Positions 1 to 10,963 of a stretch of 64,000 nt of DNA are shown one piece after another; position 1 is the stretch's first letter; every line of letters begins with the position of its first letter. The translations under genes were made by a program, and so were the position numbers. The DNA is from Cellulomonas phragmiteti (GTDB taxonomy: Bacteria > Actinomycetota > Actinomycetes > Actinomycetales > Cellulomonadaceae), in assembly GCF_016862775.1 (NCBI RefSeq), contig NZ_BONP01000001.1:186001-250000 (forward strand), read 5' to 3'. Under the pieces are notes generated by a model. The model was not told the origin of the DNA. It did no database searches and saw only the letters and a list, made by a program, of their open reading frames with translations.

Positions 1-188
1 TCGCCCGGCACCCCGAACGCGGGGAACGAGTCCGCCAGCGGGGGACCGACGAACCGGCGCAGCGCCGCGTCGTCGGGGACGGGCATGCCGAGGGCCGTGA
101 ACGCGACGCGCGCGCTCGCGGCGATGCCGGGGTAGGAGTCGGTGAGGGTGCCGTCGAGGTCGAGCAGGACCAGGGGTGCGGGAGTCAT
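1..188 (-). CDS. HAD-family hydrolase (N-terminal part, cut by window edge)
   Basis: ATG is at 188-186 on the minus strand and the frame runs off the left edge, so only about 62 N-terminal residues are visible. They contain the HAD nucleophile motif DLDGTL near residue 10 followed by TDSYPGI, the layout of phosphoglycolate phosphatase-like HAD enzymes. The downstream neighbour at 228-899 is a paralogue on the same strand: both begin MTPA and share a 26-nt identical stretch over the nucleophile motif (143-168 and 851-876). The substrate cannot be read from the sequence; a small phosphorylated metabolite is the family expectation. Confidence 0.8.
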   Translation of the reverse strand, partial: MTPAPLVLLDLDGTLTDSYPGIAASARVAFTALGMPVPDDAALRRFVGPPLADSFPAFGVPG

Positions 189-227
189 CCCCGCCATCCT
201 CCCAGCACTGCCCGCCGGCGCCGACGG

Positions 228-899
228 TCAGCCGGCGAGGTGGGCGAGCACCGCGGCGGGCACGTCGACGGGGGACGTGAGCACGGCCGCGGCACCCGCG
301 GCCCGCAGCTCGTCCTCGCCGCCGTACCCCCACAGCGCACCCAGGCACGGGATCCCGTGCTCCGCGGCACCGTGCACGTCGTGCTCGCGGTCTCCGAGCA
401 TCACGGCCCGGTACCCCGCGTCGCCGGTGGTCGCGCGCACCCAGGTCAGCGCGCGCCCGATGATGTCGCCCTTGGTCTGCGACTCGTCGTCGGGGGCGCC
501 CACGAGGTGGTCGAGCAGCGGCGTCAGCCCGACCTCGTCGCAGATGGGCGCGGCCCAGCGCGTCGGCTTGGCGGTCGCGACGACGAGCAGCACCCCGGCC
601 TCCCGCAGGGTCGTCAGCGCCTCGGGGACGCCGTCGAAGACGCGGGTGTCCCACACGCCCTCGCGCCCGAAGTGCTCGCCGTAGCCGGCGATCGCGGCGT
701 CGAGGCGGTCCGCGGGCACGCCGTGCGTCGTGAAGGACCACGCGATGGGCGGCCCGGCGAACGACCGCATGACGTCCTCGCCCGGTGCGGGCAGGCCGAC
801 GCCCGCGTACGCCGCGCGCACGGACGCGACGATGCCGGCGGCGGAGTCCATGAGGGTGCCGTCGAGGTCGAGCAGGGCCACGGGGCGTGCGGGGGTCAT
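228..899 (-). CDS. HAD-family phosphatase, phosphoglycolate phosphatase-like
   Basis: A 223-residue soluble HAD hydrolase with all four family motifs. They are motif I DLDGTL (D11 nucleophile, D13 acid/base), motif II with T109 in VVATAKPT, a motif III lysine near K143, and motif IV GDREHD (169-174) for Mg2+ binding. The cap region between motifs I and II is of the helical type usual for Gph/PGP phosphatases. It is complete and normal in length. It lies 39 bp from the truncated paralogue at the left edge, so the pair probably arose by tandem duplication and may be co-transcribed. It is divergent from ileS. Phosphoglycolate is one possible substrate; the family is too broad to be sure. Confidence 0.85.
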   Translation of the reverse strand: MTPARPVALLDLDGTLMDSAAGIVASVRAAYAGVGLPAPGEDVMRSFAGPPIAWSFTTHGVPADRLDAAIAGYGEHFGREGVWDTRVFDGVPEALTTLREAGVLLVVATAKPTRWAAPICDEVGLTPLLDHLVGAPDDESQTKGDIIGRALTWVRATTGDAGYRAVMLGDREHDVHGAAEHGIPCLGALWGYGGEDELRAAGAAAVLTSPVDVPAAVLAHLAG

Positions 900-966
900 G
901 CGCCCGATGGTGCCCCGAGCAGGTGCGCCGGCACGAATCGACGGGGCGTCGTGTCGCGGTCGTCGC

Positions 967-972
967 TATGCT
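967..972 (+). promoter_or_regulatory. Candidate -10 box for the ileS T-box transcript
   Basis: TATGCT matches the sigma-A -10 consensus in five of six positions and lies about 25 nt before the first T-box element. Transcription would start near 979. No good -35 was found. Confidence 0.45.
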
Positions 973-979
973 GGCCCGC

Positions 980-1211
980 ACAGGCGTCGACCCGGCCATC
1001 ACCGGCGAGCCTCCGGAAGAACGGGACGCCGCGGGTGCGGCGCCCTCAGTAGAACCGGACGGGGCAGGCCCGTCACAGCCGTCGGCGAGAGGCCGGGGAC
1101 CCGTCCCCGGCAAGCGAGGTGGTACCGCGGTGTCCCCGGCCGGTCCGGGTGGCGTCGTCCTCGTGGCCGTACCGCGCCCGGACCGGGTGCGTGAGACCAG
1201 GAGCACCGACC
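980..1211 (+). promoter_or_regulatory. T-box riboswitch of ileS (Ile specifier, translational type)
   Basis: The 312-nt gap before ileS is a T-box leader. The T-box sequence GAGGTGGTACCGCGG is at 1116-1130 and matches the family consensus that pairs with the uncharged tRNA 3' end. The specifier is read as ATC (998-1000), an Ile codon, inside CCGGCCATCACCGG. It is followed by GAGCCTCCGGAAGAACG, the conserved segment after the specifier in actinobacterial ileS T-boxes. No intrinsic terminator with a U-tract follows. Instead the last part reaches the AGGAG ribosome site (1199-1203). That fits the known actinobacterial class in which uncharged tRNA-Ile frees the ribosome site rather than preventing termination. 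Stem I looks short. I did not fold it. Confidence 0.88.
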
Positions 1212-4200
1212 GTGGCGTACCCGCTGCACCGCACGTCCGACGGCACCCCCGCGACCGTCCCGCCCAGCCCCGACCTGCCCGCCCTGGAGCAGGACGTGCT
1301 GCGGTACTGGGAGGCGGACGACACGTTCCGCGCGTCGGTCGCGCAGCGACCCGCGGGGCCGGACGGGACCAACGAGTACGTCTTCTACGACGGCCCGCCG
1401 TTCGCCAACGGTCTGCCGCACTACGGGCACCTGCTCACCGGCTACGCCAAGGACGTCGTGCCGCGCTACCAGACGATGCGCGGCAGGCGCGTCGAGCGCC
1501 GCTTCGGGTGGGACACGCACGGCCTGCCCGCGGAGCTCGAGGCCGAGCGCGTCCTGGGGATCACCGACAAGTCGCAGATCGACGAGATGGGCATCGCCGC
1601 GTTCAACGAGGCCTGCCGCTCGTCGGTGCTGACCTACACCCAGGAGTGGCAGGACTACGTCACGCGCCAGGCGCGCTGGGTCGACTTCGAGCACGACTAC
1701 AAGACGCTCGACCCGTCGTTCATGGAGTCGGTGATCTGGGCGTTCAAGCAGCTGTACGACAAGGGCCTGGCCTACGAGGGCTACCGCGTCCTGCCGTACT
1801 GCTGGCGCGACGAGACCCCGCTGTCCAACCACGAGCTGCGCATGGACGACGACGTGTACGCGTCGCGTCAGGACCCCGCGCTGACCGTCGTGCTGCCGCT
1901 CGTCGACGCGCCCGGCGACCTGGCGGACGCTGCCCTGCTCATCTGGACGACCACCCCGTGGACGCTGCCGTCGAACCTCGCCGTCGCGGCCGGCCCGGAC
2001 ATCGCGTACGTCGCGGTCCGGCCGTCCCAGGGCACGTTCGCCGGGCGCACGCTCGTCCTGGCCGAGTCCCGCCTCGCGGCGTACGCGCGCGAGCTCGGCG
2101 AGCCCGAGGTCGTCGCCCGCCTGAGCGGCACGGACCTCGTCGGCCTGCGCTACACGCCGCCGTTCGGCTACTTCACGGGGCGGGAGCACGCGCACCAGGT
2201 GCTGGCCGCGGACTTCGTCACCACCGACGACGGCACCGGGCTCGTGCACCTGGCCCCGGCCTTCGGTGAGGACGACGCCGCGGTCTGCGCCGAGGCCGGC
2301 ATCGAGACCGTCGTCCCGGTCGACTCCAAGGGCCGCTTCACCACCGAGGTCCCCGACTACGCCGGCCAGCAGGTGTTCGACGCGAACCCCGGGCTCATCC
2401 GCGAGCTGAAGGACCGTGACCTCGTGGTGCGCCACGAGACGTACGAGCACTCCTACCCGCACTGCTGGCGGTGCCGGAACCCGCTGATCTACAAGGCGGT
2501 GTCCTCGTGGTTCGTGCGCGTCACGGAGTTCAAGGACCGCATGGTCGAGCTCAACCAGGGCATCGAGTGGATCCCGGGGCACATCCGGGACGGCCAGTTC
2601 GGCAAGTGGCTCGAGAACGCGCGCGACTGGTCGATCAGCCGCAACCGGTACTGGGGCACGCCCATCCCCGTGTGGGTCAGCGACGACCCGGCGTACCCGC
2701 GCGTCGACGTCTACGGCTCGTTCGCGGAGCTCGAGGCCGACTTCGGCCGCGTGCCCACCAACGAGGCCGGCGAGCCGGACCTGCACCGTCCGTTCGTCGA
2801 CGACCTGACGCGGCCCAACCCGGACGACCCGACGGGGCGCTCGCGCATGCGGCGCATCCCCGACGTCCTGGACGTGTGGTTCGACTCCGGCTCGATGCCG
2901 TTCGCGCAGGTGCACTACCCGTTCGAGAACCGCGAGTGGTTCGAGCACCACTACCCGGGCGACTTCATCGTCGAGTACATCGGCCAGACCCGCGGCTGGT
3001 TCTACACGCTGCACGTGCTGGCCACGGCGATCTTCGACCGTGCGGCCTTCCGCAACGTCATGTGCCACGGCATCGTGCTGGGCGACGACGGCCGCAAGGC
3101 CAGCAAGTCGTTGCGCAACTTCCCCGACCCCGTCGTCATGTGGGACAAGTACGGGTCGGACGCCGTGCGCTGGTCGCTCATGTCCTCGACGATCCTGCGC
3201 GGCGGCAACCTCGTCGTCACCGAGGAGGGCATCCGCGACGGCGTGCGCCAGGTGCTGCTGCCGCTGTGGAGCACGTACTACTTCTTCACGCTCTACGCCG
3301 GGGCCGCCGACGACGGCCGCGGGTACCCCGCGCAGCAGGTCACCGCCGAGCGCGCCGCCGGGCTGGCGCCGATGGACCGGTACCTGCTGGCCCGCACCGG
3401 GGACGTCGCGCAGCGCCTGACGGGGCTGCTCGACGCGTACGACATCCCCGCCGCGTGCGAGGCCGTGCGCGAGCACCTCGACCTGCTGACGAACTGGTAC
3501 GTGCGCACCCAGCGCGACCGCTTCTGGTCCGAGGACGCCGACGCGTTCGACACGCTGTGGACCGCGCTGGAGCTGCTGACGCGCGTCATGGCGCCGCTCG
3601 CCCCGCTGGTCACCGAGGAGGTCTGGCGCGGCCTGACGGGCGGGCGGTCCGTGCACCTCGCGGACTGGCCGGTGCGCACGGAGCCGAGCCCGGACACCCC
3701 GGTGCACGGGCTCGGGGACGGCGCGCACGCCGTCGCGGGCCGGTTCGTCGGCGAGGCCCTGCTCGTCGACGACCCCGCGCTCGTCGCCGCGATGGACGAG
3801 GTCCGCGCGGTCGTCTCGTCGGCGCTGGGCCTGCGCAAGGCGCACCAGGTGCGCGTGCGCCAGCCGCTGCGCCGGCTCACCGTCGCCGTGGCCGACCCCG
3901 CCGCGCTGTCGCCGTACACCGACCTGCTGGCGGCCGAGCTCAACGTCAAGCACGTCGACGTCGTCGCGGCCGACGCCGCCACGACCGAGCGGTTCGGCAT
4001 CACGCAGCGGCTCGCGGTCAACGCGCGCGCTGCCGGCCCGCGCCTCGGCCGTGCCGTGCAGCACGTGATCAAGGCCGCCCGCTCCGGCGCCTGGCGTGTC
4101 ACGGGGGACACGGTCGTCGTGACGACCGACGACGGTGACGTCGCGCTCGAGCCGACCGAGTACGAGCTGACGACGGTCGTCGGTGACGGCGCCGGGGGCG

Positions 4201-4502
4201 ACGTCGCGGCGGCCGTGCTGCCCGGCGGGGTGGTCGTCGTGCTCGACCTCACGCTCGACGACGCGCTGCGTGCCGAGGGCTACGCCCGCGACGTCGTGCG
4301 GGCCGTGCAGGACGCACGCAAGGCCGCCGGTCTGCACGTCGCGGACCGCGTGGACCTCACGCTCACGGTCCCGGCGGCGCACGTCGGCGACGTCGAGGCG
4401 CACCGCGAGTTCGTCGCCGCCGAGACGCTCGCGACGTCCGTGACGGTCGAGGCCGCCGACGTGGCCGAGGTCGCCGTGACCGTCGTGCGGGCCGACGCGT
4501 GA
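1212..4502 (+). CDS. ileS: Isoleucine--tRNA ligase
   Basis: Charges tRNA-Ile with isoleucine in the cytoplasm; 1096 residues, the long type found in actinobacteria. The class I signature HIGH appears as HYGH (70-73) and KMSKS as KASKS (629-633). The CP1 editing domain lies between them, and an anticodon-binding domain with a divergent C-terminal part follows. GTG at 1212 is chosen because AGGAG lies 8 nt upstream at 1199-1203; an in-frame GTG at 1119 falls inside the T-box and is not a real start. folC overlaps its stop by 4 nt (GTGA), so the two are translationally coupled. The T-box leader makes expression respond to uncharged tRNA-Ile. Confidence 0.97.
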   Translation: MAYPLHRTSDGTPATVPPSPDLPALEQDVLRYWEADDTFRASVAQRPAGPDGTNEYVFYDGPPFANGLPHYGHLLTGYAKDVVPRYQTMRGRRVERRFGWDTHGLPAELEAERVLGITDKSQIDEMGIAAFNEACRSSVLTYTQEWQDYVTRQARWVDFEHDYKTLDPSFMESVIWAFKQLYDKGLAYEGYRVLPYCWRDETPLSNHELRMDDDVYASRQDPALTVVLPLVDAPGDLADAALLIWTTTPWTLPSNLAVAAGPDIAYVAVRPSQGTFAGRTLVLAESRLAAYARELGEPEVVARLSGTDLVGLRYTPPFGYFTGREHAHQVLAADFVTTDDGTGLVHLAPAFGEDDAAVCAEAGIETVVPVDSKGRFTTEVPDYAGQQVFDANPGLIRELKDRDLVVRHETYEHSYPHCWRCRNPLIYKAVSSWFVRVTEFKDRMVELNQGIEWIPGHIRDGQFGKWLENARDWSISRNRYWGTPIPVWVSDDPAYPRVDVYGSFAELEADFGRVPTNEAGEPDLHRPFVDDLTRPNPDDPTGRSRMRRIPDVLDVWFDSGSMPFAQVHYPFENREWFEHHYPGDFIVEYIGQTRGWFYTLHVLATAIFDRAAFRNVMCHGIVLGDDGRKASKSLRNFPDPVVMWDKYGSDAVRWSLMSSTILRGGNLVVTEEGIRDGVRQVLLPLWSTYYFFTLYAGAADDGRGYPAQQVTAERAAGLAPMDRYLLARTGDVAQRLTGLLDAYDIPAACEAVREHLDLLTNWYVRTQRDRFWSEDADAFDTLWTALELLTRVMAPLAPLVTEEVWRGLTGGRSVHLADWPVRTEPSPDTPVHGLGDGAHAVAGRFVGEALLVDDPALVAAMDEVRAVVSSALGLRKAHQVRVRQPLRRLTVAVADPAALSPYTDLLAAELNVKHVDVVAADAATTERFGITQRLAVNARAAGPRLGRAVQHVIKAARSGAWRVTGDTVVVTTDDGDVALEPTEYELTTVVGDGAGGDVAAAVLPGGVVVVLDLTLDDALRAEGYARDVVRAVQDARKAAGLHVADRVDLTLTVPAAHVGDVEAHREFVAAETLATSVTVEAADVAEVAVTVVRADA

Positions 4503-5884
4503 GCCGCGAGCACGGTGGCGCCGACCACCTGAGGGACGAGGCCGCACGCGCCGCCCGCGAGGCGGCCGACGAGGTGTACCGCGGCATCCTGGCGCGGGCC
4601 CCCGAGCACGACATCGATCCCGAGCTGGGCCGTGTCCGGGCCGTGCTCGAGCTGCTCGGCGACCCGCAGCGCGCGTTCCGCTCGGTGCACGTCACCGGCA
4701 CGAACGGCAAGACGTCGACCGCGCGGATGGTCGAGGCGCTGCTGCGCGAGCACGGCCTGCGGACCGGCCGGTTCACCAGCCCGCACCTCACACGCGTCAA
4801 CGAGCGCATCAGCATCGACGGCGAGCCGATCAGCGACGAGCGCTTCGTCGAGGTCTGGCAGGACGTCGCCCCCTACGTGCACATGGTCGACGCCGAGGCC
4901 GCGGAGCGCGGCGAGCCTCGGCTGTCGTTCTTCGAGGTGTTCGTCGTCATGGCGTACGCCGCGTTCGCGGACGCACCCGTCGAGGTCGCGGTCGTCGAGG
5001 TCGGCATGGGCGGGCGCTGGGACGCGACCAACGTGATCGACGCCGAGGTCGCCGTCATGTCGCCGGTCGCGATGGACCACGAGCGGTACCTGGGCAGCAC
5101 CTTGGTCGAGATCGCCTCGGAGAAGGCCGGCATCATCAAGGACGGCGCGACGCTCGTGCTCGCGCAGCAGACCGACGACGTCGAGGGCGTCGTGCTGGCG
5201 GCGGCGGCCGAGCGCGGCGCCCGTGTCGTGCGTGAGGACGTCGACATCGCGGTCACCGACCGGCAGGTGGCCGTGGGCGGCCAGCTCGTGGCGCTGCGGG
5301 GTCTCGGCGGCGTCTACACCGACGTGTTCCTCCCGCTGTACGGCGAGCACCAGGCGCACAACGCGCTGCTCGCGCTCGTCGCGACGGAGGCGCTGCTCAC
5401 CGGCGGCGCCGCGCTCGACGGGTCGGTCGTCGAGGCCGCGTTCGCCGGCGTCACGTCGCCCGGGCGCCTCGAGGTGGTGCGCTCGAGCCCGACCGTGCTC
5501 GTCGACGCGGCGCACAACCCGGCGGGTGCCGAGGCGCTGGCCGACGCCGTCGAGGAGGCCTTCGACTTCACGCGGCTCGTCGGCGTGGTTGGGGTCATGG
5601 CGGACAAGGACCCCGAGGGCATCCTCGCCGCGCTCGAGCCGCTGCTCGCCGAGGTCGTCGTGACGCAGGCGTCGACGGCGCGGGCGCTCGACGCCGACGA
5701 CCTCGCGGAGATCGCGGTCGACGTCTTCGGTGAGGACCGCGTGCACGTCGCGGCCCGGCTGCCCGACGCCCTGGACCTCGCGGTGCAGCGCGCCGAGAGC
5801 GAGGAGGAGCGGGGGGCCGGCGTGCTGGTGACCGGCTCGGTGCTGCTCGTCGCCGAGGCGCGGATCCTGCTGGGCCGGCTCTGA
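4499..5884 (+). CDS. folC: Bifunctional folylpolyglutamate/dihydrofolate synthase
   Basis: ATP-dependent ligase that adds glutamate to folates, and in bacteria often also makes dihydrofolate from dihydropteroate. The 461-residue Mur-ligase fold protein carries the P-loop [10 protein letters not shown] (GTNGKTS at 67-73), the folate-site motif FTSPHL (TSPH 93-96), the internal [12 protein letters not shown] and the C-terminal VDAAHNP. The length is usual. GTG 4499 overlaps the ileS stop by 4 nt. In many actinobacteria folC is followed directly by the DUF4233 gene and ndk. Here those genes lie about 5 kb further on, after the dha and TetR/exporter genes. Confidence 0.96.
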   Translation: MSREHGGADHLRDEAARAAREAADEVYRGILARAPEHDIDPELGRVRAVLELLGDPQRAFRSVHVTGTNGKTSTARMVEALLREHGLRTGRFTSPHLTRVNERISIDGEPISDERFVEVWQDVAPYVHMVDAEAAERGEPRLSFFEVFVVMAYAAFADAPVEVAVVEVGMGGRWDATNVIDAEVAVMSPVAMDHERYLGSTLVEIASEKAGIIKDGATLVLAQQTDDVEGVVLAAAAERGARVVREDVDIAVTDRQVAVGGQLVALRGLGGVYTDVFLPLYGEHQAHNALLALVATEALLTGGAALDGSVVEAAFAGVTSPGRLEVVRSSPTVLVDAAHNPAGAEALADAVEEAFDFTRLVGVVGVMADKDPEGILAALEPLLAEVVVTQASTARALDADDLAEIAVDVFGEDRVHVAARLPDALDLAVQRAESEEERGAGVLVTGSVLLVAEARILLGRL

Positions 5885-5962
5885 ACGGCGTCTCGCCTTG
5901 ACGGCGGCGCGGGACCGGGGTGAGGTGGACGAGCCACCGCAGGGACGGGGAAGGGGCCGATC

Positions 5963-6958
5963 GTGAAGAAGCTCATCAACGACCCGCAGGACGTCGTCGC
6001 CGAGTCGGTCGAGGGGTTCGGTCTCGCGCACGCCGACCTGGTGACCGTGCACCTCGACCCGACGTTCGTCGTCCGTGCAGGCGGGCGGGTGCCCGGCAAG
6101 GTCGGGCTGGTGTCGGGGGGCGGCAGCGGCCACGAGCCGCTGCACGCGGGGTTCGTCGGCGTCGGCATGCTGGACGCCGCCGTGCCGGGGGCCGTCTTCA
6201 CCTCGCCCACGCCCGACCAGATCGCGCCGGCGATCGCGGCCGTCGACGCCGGCGCCGGTGTGCTCACGATCGTCAAGAACTACACCGGCGACGTGCTCAA
6301 CTTCGAGACCGCCGCCGAGCTCGCCGACGCCGACGGCACGACCGTCCGCCAGGTCCTGGTGAACGACGACGTCGCCGTCGAGGACTCGCTGTACACCGCG
6401 GGCCGGCGAGGCGTCGCCGGCACCGTCGCGGTCGAGAAGATCGCCGGTGCCGCCGCCGAGCGGGGCGACGACCTGGACGCGGTCGCCGCCGTCGCGCAAC
6501 GGGTGGTCGACAACGTCCGGACCATGGGCCTGGCGCTCACGGCGTGCACCGTGCCCCACGTCGGCCGACCGAGCTTCGACCTCGCCGACGACGAGATCGA
6601 GATCGGGATCGGCATCCACGGCGAGCCCGGACGGCACCGCGTGGGGCTCGAGCCGGCGGACGTCCTGACGGAGAAGCTGCTGACCCCCGTGGCCGACGAC
6701 CTGGGGCTGGCGCGCGGCGACCGGGTGCTGCTGCTCGTCAACGGCATGGGCGGGACGCCCACGTCGGAGCTGTACGTCGTCTATCGTCGGGCACGCGCGT
6801 TGCTCTCCGAGCGCGGGGTCGAGGTGACCCGCTCGCTCGTCGGCAACTATGTGACATCGCTGGAGATGCAGGGCGCGTCGGTCACCGTCCTCCGTCTGGA
6901 CGACGAGCTGACCGCCCTGTGGGACGCGCCTGTGCGCACGGCCGCGCTGCGCTGGTGA
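5963..6958 (+). CDS. dhaK: PTS-dependent dihydroxyacetone kinase, substrate-binding subunit DhaK
   Basis: Binds dihydroxyacetone covalently and presents it for phosphorylation by DhaL-ADP/ATP. The 331-residue protein has the conserved GGGSGHEP (52-59), KNYTGD (105-110) and GIGIHGEPG, where H219 corresponds to the histidine that forms the hemiaminal with the substrate carbonyl. Length is normal. GTG 5963 has a purine-rich GGGGAAGGGG about 7 nt upstream. First gene of dhaKLM. A TTGACG at 5898-5903 could be its -35, but the -10 is poor. The product is dihydroxyacetone phosphate, which enters glycolysis. Confidence 0.95.
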   Translation: MKKLINDPQDVVAESVEGFGLAHADLVTVHLDPTFVVRAGGRVPGKVGLVSGGGSGHEPLHAGFVGVGMLDAAVPGAVFTSPTPDQIAPAIAAVDAGAGVLTIVKNYTGDVLNFETAAELADADGTTVRQVLVNDDVAVEDSLYTAGRRGVAGTVAVEKIAGAAAERGDDLDAVAAVAQRVVDNVRTMGLALTACTVPHVGRPSFDLADDEIEIGIGIHGEPGRHRVGLEPADVLTEKLLTPVADDLGLARGDRVLLLVNGMGGTPTSELYVVYRRARALLSERGVEVTRSLVGNYVTSLEMQGASVTVLRLDDELTALWDAPVRTAALRW

Positions 6959-6992
6959 GCGACGTGGGTGGGGACTCGGGGAGGCTGGGCGG

Positions 6993-7634
6993 ATGACGTT
7001 GGACGCGGCATGGGCCGTCGACTGGGTGCGCCGCAGCGCGGCCACGGTCGCCGAGCACCGGGACGAGCTCGTCGAGCTGGACCGGCAGATCGGCGACGGC
7101 GACCACGGCGAGAACATGAACCGCGGCTTCCGGGCGGTCGTGGCCAAGCTCGACGCGCTCGACGCCCCGCCCGCGAGCGTCGGTGACGTGATGCGCCTCG
7201 TCGCGACGACGCTGATGTCGACGGTCGGGGGAGCGGCCGGCCCCCTGTACGGCACGGCGTACCTGCGGGCGTCGAAGTCGGGTGCCGCGACCGCGCTGGG
7301 CTCCGACGGTGTCGTCGCGCTGCTCGAGGCGGCGCTCGACGGCATCGTGACCCGCGGCCGGGCGCACGAGGGCGAGAAGACGATGGTCGACGCGTGGACC
7401 CCGGCGGTCGCGGCGGCCGTGGACGCCGCCGACCACGGCGCCCCTCCGTCGGCGGTGCTGGCCGCGGCGGCCCGGGGTGCGCACGAGGGCGCGGCCGCGA
7501 CCGTGGCGCTCGTCGCGACCAAGGGTCGCGCCAGCTACCTGGGGGAGCGCTCCGCGGGACACCTGGACCCCGGGGCGCGCTCGAGCGAGCTCATCCTGCG
7601 CGCGGCCGCGGAGGCCGCGGCGGCCGCGGACTGA
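6993..7634 (+). CDS. dhaL: Dihydroxyacetone kinase subunit DhaL (nucleotide-binding)
   Basis: Transfers phosphate from tightly bound ADP/ATP to the DhaK-bound substrate. 213 residues, all-helical family. The Mg2+-binding aspartates D30, D35 and D37 lie in LDRQIGDGDHGE, and STVGGAAGPLYGT follows, as in known DhaL. ATG 6993 has GGGGAGG 8 nt upstream; a GAGGCT also sits exactly 6 nt before the ATG, so a leaderless start is possible but less needed here. It is 34 nt after dhaK and 74 nt before dhaM. Presence of DhaM points to the PEP-dependent type, in which ADP on DhaL is re-phosphorylated in place. Confidence 0.95.
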   Translation: MTLDAAWAVDWVRRSAATVAEHRDELVELDRQIGDGDHGENMNRGFRAVVAKLDALDAPPASVGDVMRLVATTLMSTVGGAAGPLYGTAYLRASKSGAATALGSDGVVALLEAALDGIVTRGRAHEGEKTMVDAWTPAVAAAVDAADHGAPPSAVLAAAARGAHEGAAATVALVATKGRASYLGERSAGHLDPGARSSELILRAAAEAAAAAD

Positions 7635-7708
7635 TCGACGACGACCGTGCCGACCACGGCCCGGCGGACGACGGCGCGGCGACGGCGCCGCGAGGGAGGC
7701 AGGATCCG

Positions 7709-8467
7709 GTGACGGACCGGTGGGCGCCCGTGGCGCTGGTGCTCGTGTCGCACTCACGTGCGCTCGCGGAGGGGGCGGCGGAGGTCGCGGCGCAGATGGC
7801 GCCCGGCGTCCTCATCGTCCCGGCCGGTGGCACCGACGGGGGTGGGCTGGGCACGAGCTTCGACCTCGTCGAGGTGGCGCTGCGCCGGGCGACGGACGAC
7901 GGACGCTCGGCGGTCGTCGTCGCGGACCTCGGGTCGGCCGTCCTGACGGCGGAGTCGGTGCTGGAGCTGGTCGAGGGTCACGTGGCGGAGCGCGTGCGGC
8001 TCGCGGACGCGCCCTTCGTCGAGGGCGCGGTCGCGGCGGCGGTCACGGCCCACGGCAGGGCCGACCTCGGTGCCGTGCTCGCGTCGGCGCAGGCGGCGGC
8101 CGCGACGTTCGGTCCCGTCGACGTCGAGCGGACCGCGCCGGCCGCCGCGCCGCCCGCCGCGGCCGGCGGCACGTCGGGGGGCGCCACCGCCCCGGTGGTG
8201 GACGACGACGGGTCGGTCCGGGCGACGGCCGTGCTGCGCAACCCGCTGGGCCTGCACGCGCGCCCGGCGGCGCTGATCGTCCGGATGCTCGCGCACTACG
8301 ACGCGAAGGTCCAGGTCAACGGCGTCAACGCGGCGAGCGTCCTGGACCTCATGAAGCTCGGTGCGGTCAAGGACGACGTGCTCACCGTGAGCGCGCAGGG
8401 GCCGCAGGCGGTCGAGGCCGTGACGCGTCTGGTCGAGGACGTGGAGGCCGGCTTCGGGGAGGTGTGA
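7709..8467 (+). CDS. dhaM: Dihydroxyacetone kinase phosphotransfer subunit DhaM (EIIA-HPr fusion)
   Basis: Passes phosphate from the PTS to DhaL-ADP. Of 252 residues, about 1-130 form the EIIA-Dha (mannose-type) domain with H15 in LVSHSRA as the phospho-site. An Ala/Pro/Gly linker (about 141-165) leads to an HPr domain with H183 in NPLGLHARPAAL and S210 at the regulatory serine position. Unlike E. coli DhaM, there is no C-terminal EI-like domain, so it needs EI made elsewhere. GTG 7709 is chosen because it fits the DhaM N-terminus and follows a GGAGG-like stretch. Last gene of dhaKLM; no glycerol dehydrogenase or dha regulator is adjacent. Confidence 0.92.
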   Translation: MTDRWAPVALVLVSHSRALAEGAAEVAAQMAPGVLIVPAGGTDGGGLGTSFDLVEVALRRATDDGRSAVVVADLGSAVLTAESVLELVEGHVAERVRLADAPFVEGAVAAAVTAHGRADLGAVLASAQAAAATFGPVDVERTAPAAAPPAAAGGTSGGATAPVVDDDGSVRATAVLRNPLGLHARPAALIVRMLAHYDAKVQVNGVNAASVLDLMKLGAVKDDVLTVSAQGPQAVEAVTRLVEDVEAGFGEV

Positions 8468-8494
8468 CCCGGGGCACGTCGCCCCAGCCGCAAC

Positions 8495-8526
8495 TTGCAT
8501 TGACTGCAACTTTGCATCAGGTGCAA
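8495..8526 (+). promoter_or_regulatory. Twin palindromic operator of the TetR/exporter operon
   Basis: Two 15-bp palindromes with identical arms: TTGCATTGACTGCAA (8495-8509) and TTGCATCAGGTGCAA (8512-8526), both TTGCA-n5-TGCAA, centres 17 bp apart. They lie 11 nt before the TetR start and cover a TTGACT -35 (8500-8505) and a CAAGAT -10 (8524-8529, 18-nt spacer). A TetR dimer pair bound here would block the promoter, so autorepression is the natural reading. Transcription would start at or next to the GTG at 8537, giving a leaderless mRNA. Confidence 0.72.
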
Positions 8527-8536
8527 GATCACCCCC

Positions 8537-9160
8537 GTGACCCCGCCCACCGACGACCTCGACGCCGTGCCGCCCGGCGCCGGGCTGCGTGAGCGCAAGA
8601 AGGCCGCCCGCCGCCTCGCGCTCATCGACGCGAGCCACCGCCTGGTCGCCGAGCACGGCCTGGACGCCGTCACGGTCGAGATGATCTGCGCCGAGGTCGG
8701 TGTCTCGCCCCGCACGTTCTTCAACTACTTCGCGACCAAGGACGACGCGGTGCTCGGTCACCGGCCGTGGTCCCTGCCGGAGAAGACGGCCGCCGCGTTC
8801 GTCGCGGGCGGACCCAGCGGGGTCCTGCTGGACGACCTCGTCGACCTGGTCGTCGGGCTCGTCGCGGCGCCGCCGCCGGGCAGCGCGCGCATGCGCCGCA
8901 CGCTCGAGCTCGCAGCCGCCCACCCCCGCCTCATGGCCCACCACATCGCGTGGATGGACCGCCAGAAGGAGCAGGTCGAGCGGCTCGTGCGCGAGCGGCT
9001 CGGCCCCGCGGCCGCGCACCGCCCCGACACCGTGACGGCGCTGCTCCTCGTGTGCGTGCACGCGACGCTCATGCGCTGGGACGCCGCCGGGGGTGAGGGT
9101 CACGTGCGTGAGCACGCCACGGCCGTCGTCGCCGAGCTGCGCGCCCTGATCACCGCCTGA
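8537..9160 (+). CDS. TetR-family transcriptional repressor
   Basis: A 207-residue one-component regulator. The N-terminal helix-turn-helix is around residues 20-65 (TVEMICAEVGVSPRTFFNYFATKDDAV, quoted in part: GVSPRTFFNYFATKDD), the classic TetR recognition helix. The C-terminal ligand domain is divergent, so the inducer cannot be named. GTG 8537 is 7 nt after a -10-like CAAGAT with no Shine-Dalgarno, pointing to leaderless translation. It sits 90 nt upstream of an exporter gene on the same strand and behind two palindromes that it very likely binds, a typical self-regulated drug-efflux pair. Confidence 0.92.
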   Translation: MTPPTDDLDAVPPGAGLRERKKAARRLALIDASHRLVAEHGLDAVTVEMICAEVGVSPRTFFNYFATKDDAVLGHRPWSLPEKTAAAFVAGGPSGVLLDDLVDLVVGLVAAPPPGSARMRRTLELAAAHPRLMAHHIAWMDRQKEQVERLVRERLGPAAAHRPDTVTALLLVCVHATLMRWDAAGGEGHVREHATAVVAELRALITA

Positions 9161-10954
<1,794 letters not shown>

Positions 10955-10963
10955 CCTGGGGCG

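Noticed and set aside
1116..1211. GTG at 1119 as ileS start
   Set aside because: It lies inside the T-box and adds an unconserved Arg-rich stretch; GTG 1212 has a proper ribosome site.
999..4547. 1182-codon minus-strand frame opposite ileS
   Set aside because: Antisense shadow of ileS; low-complexity composition and no motif.
6981..6992. dhaL as another leaderless gene
   Set aside because: GAGGCT has the right spacing, but GGGGAGG forms a good ribosome site and dhaK lies only 34 nt upstream.
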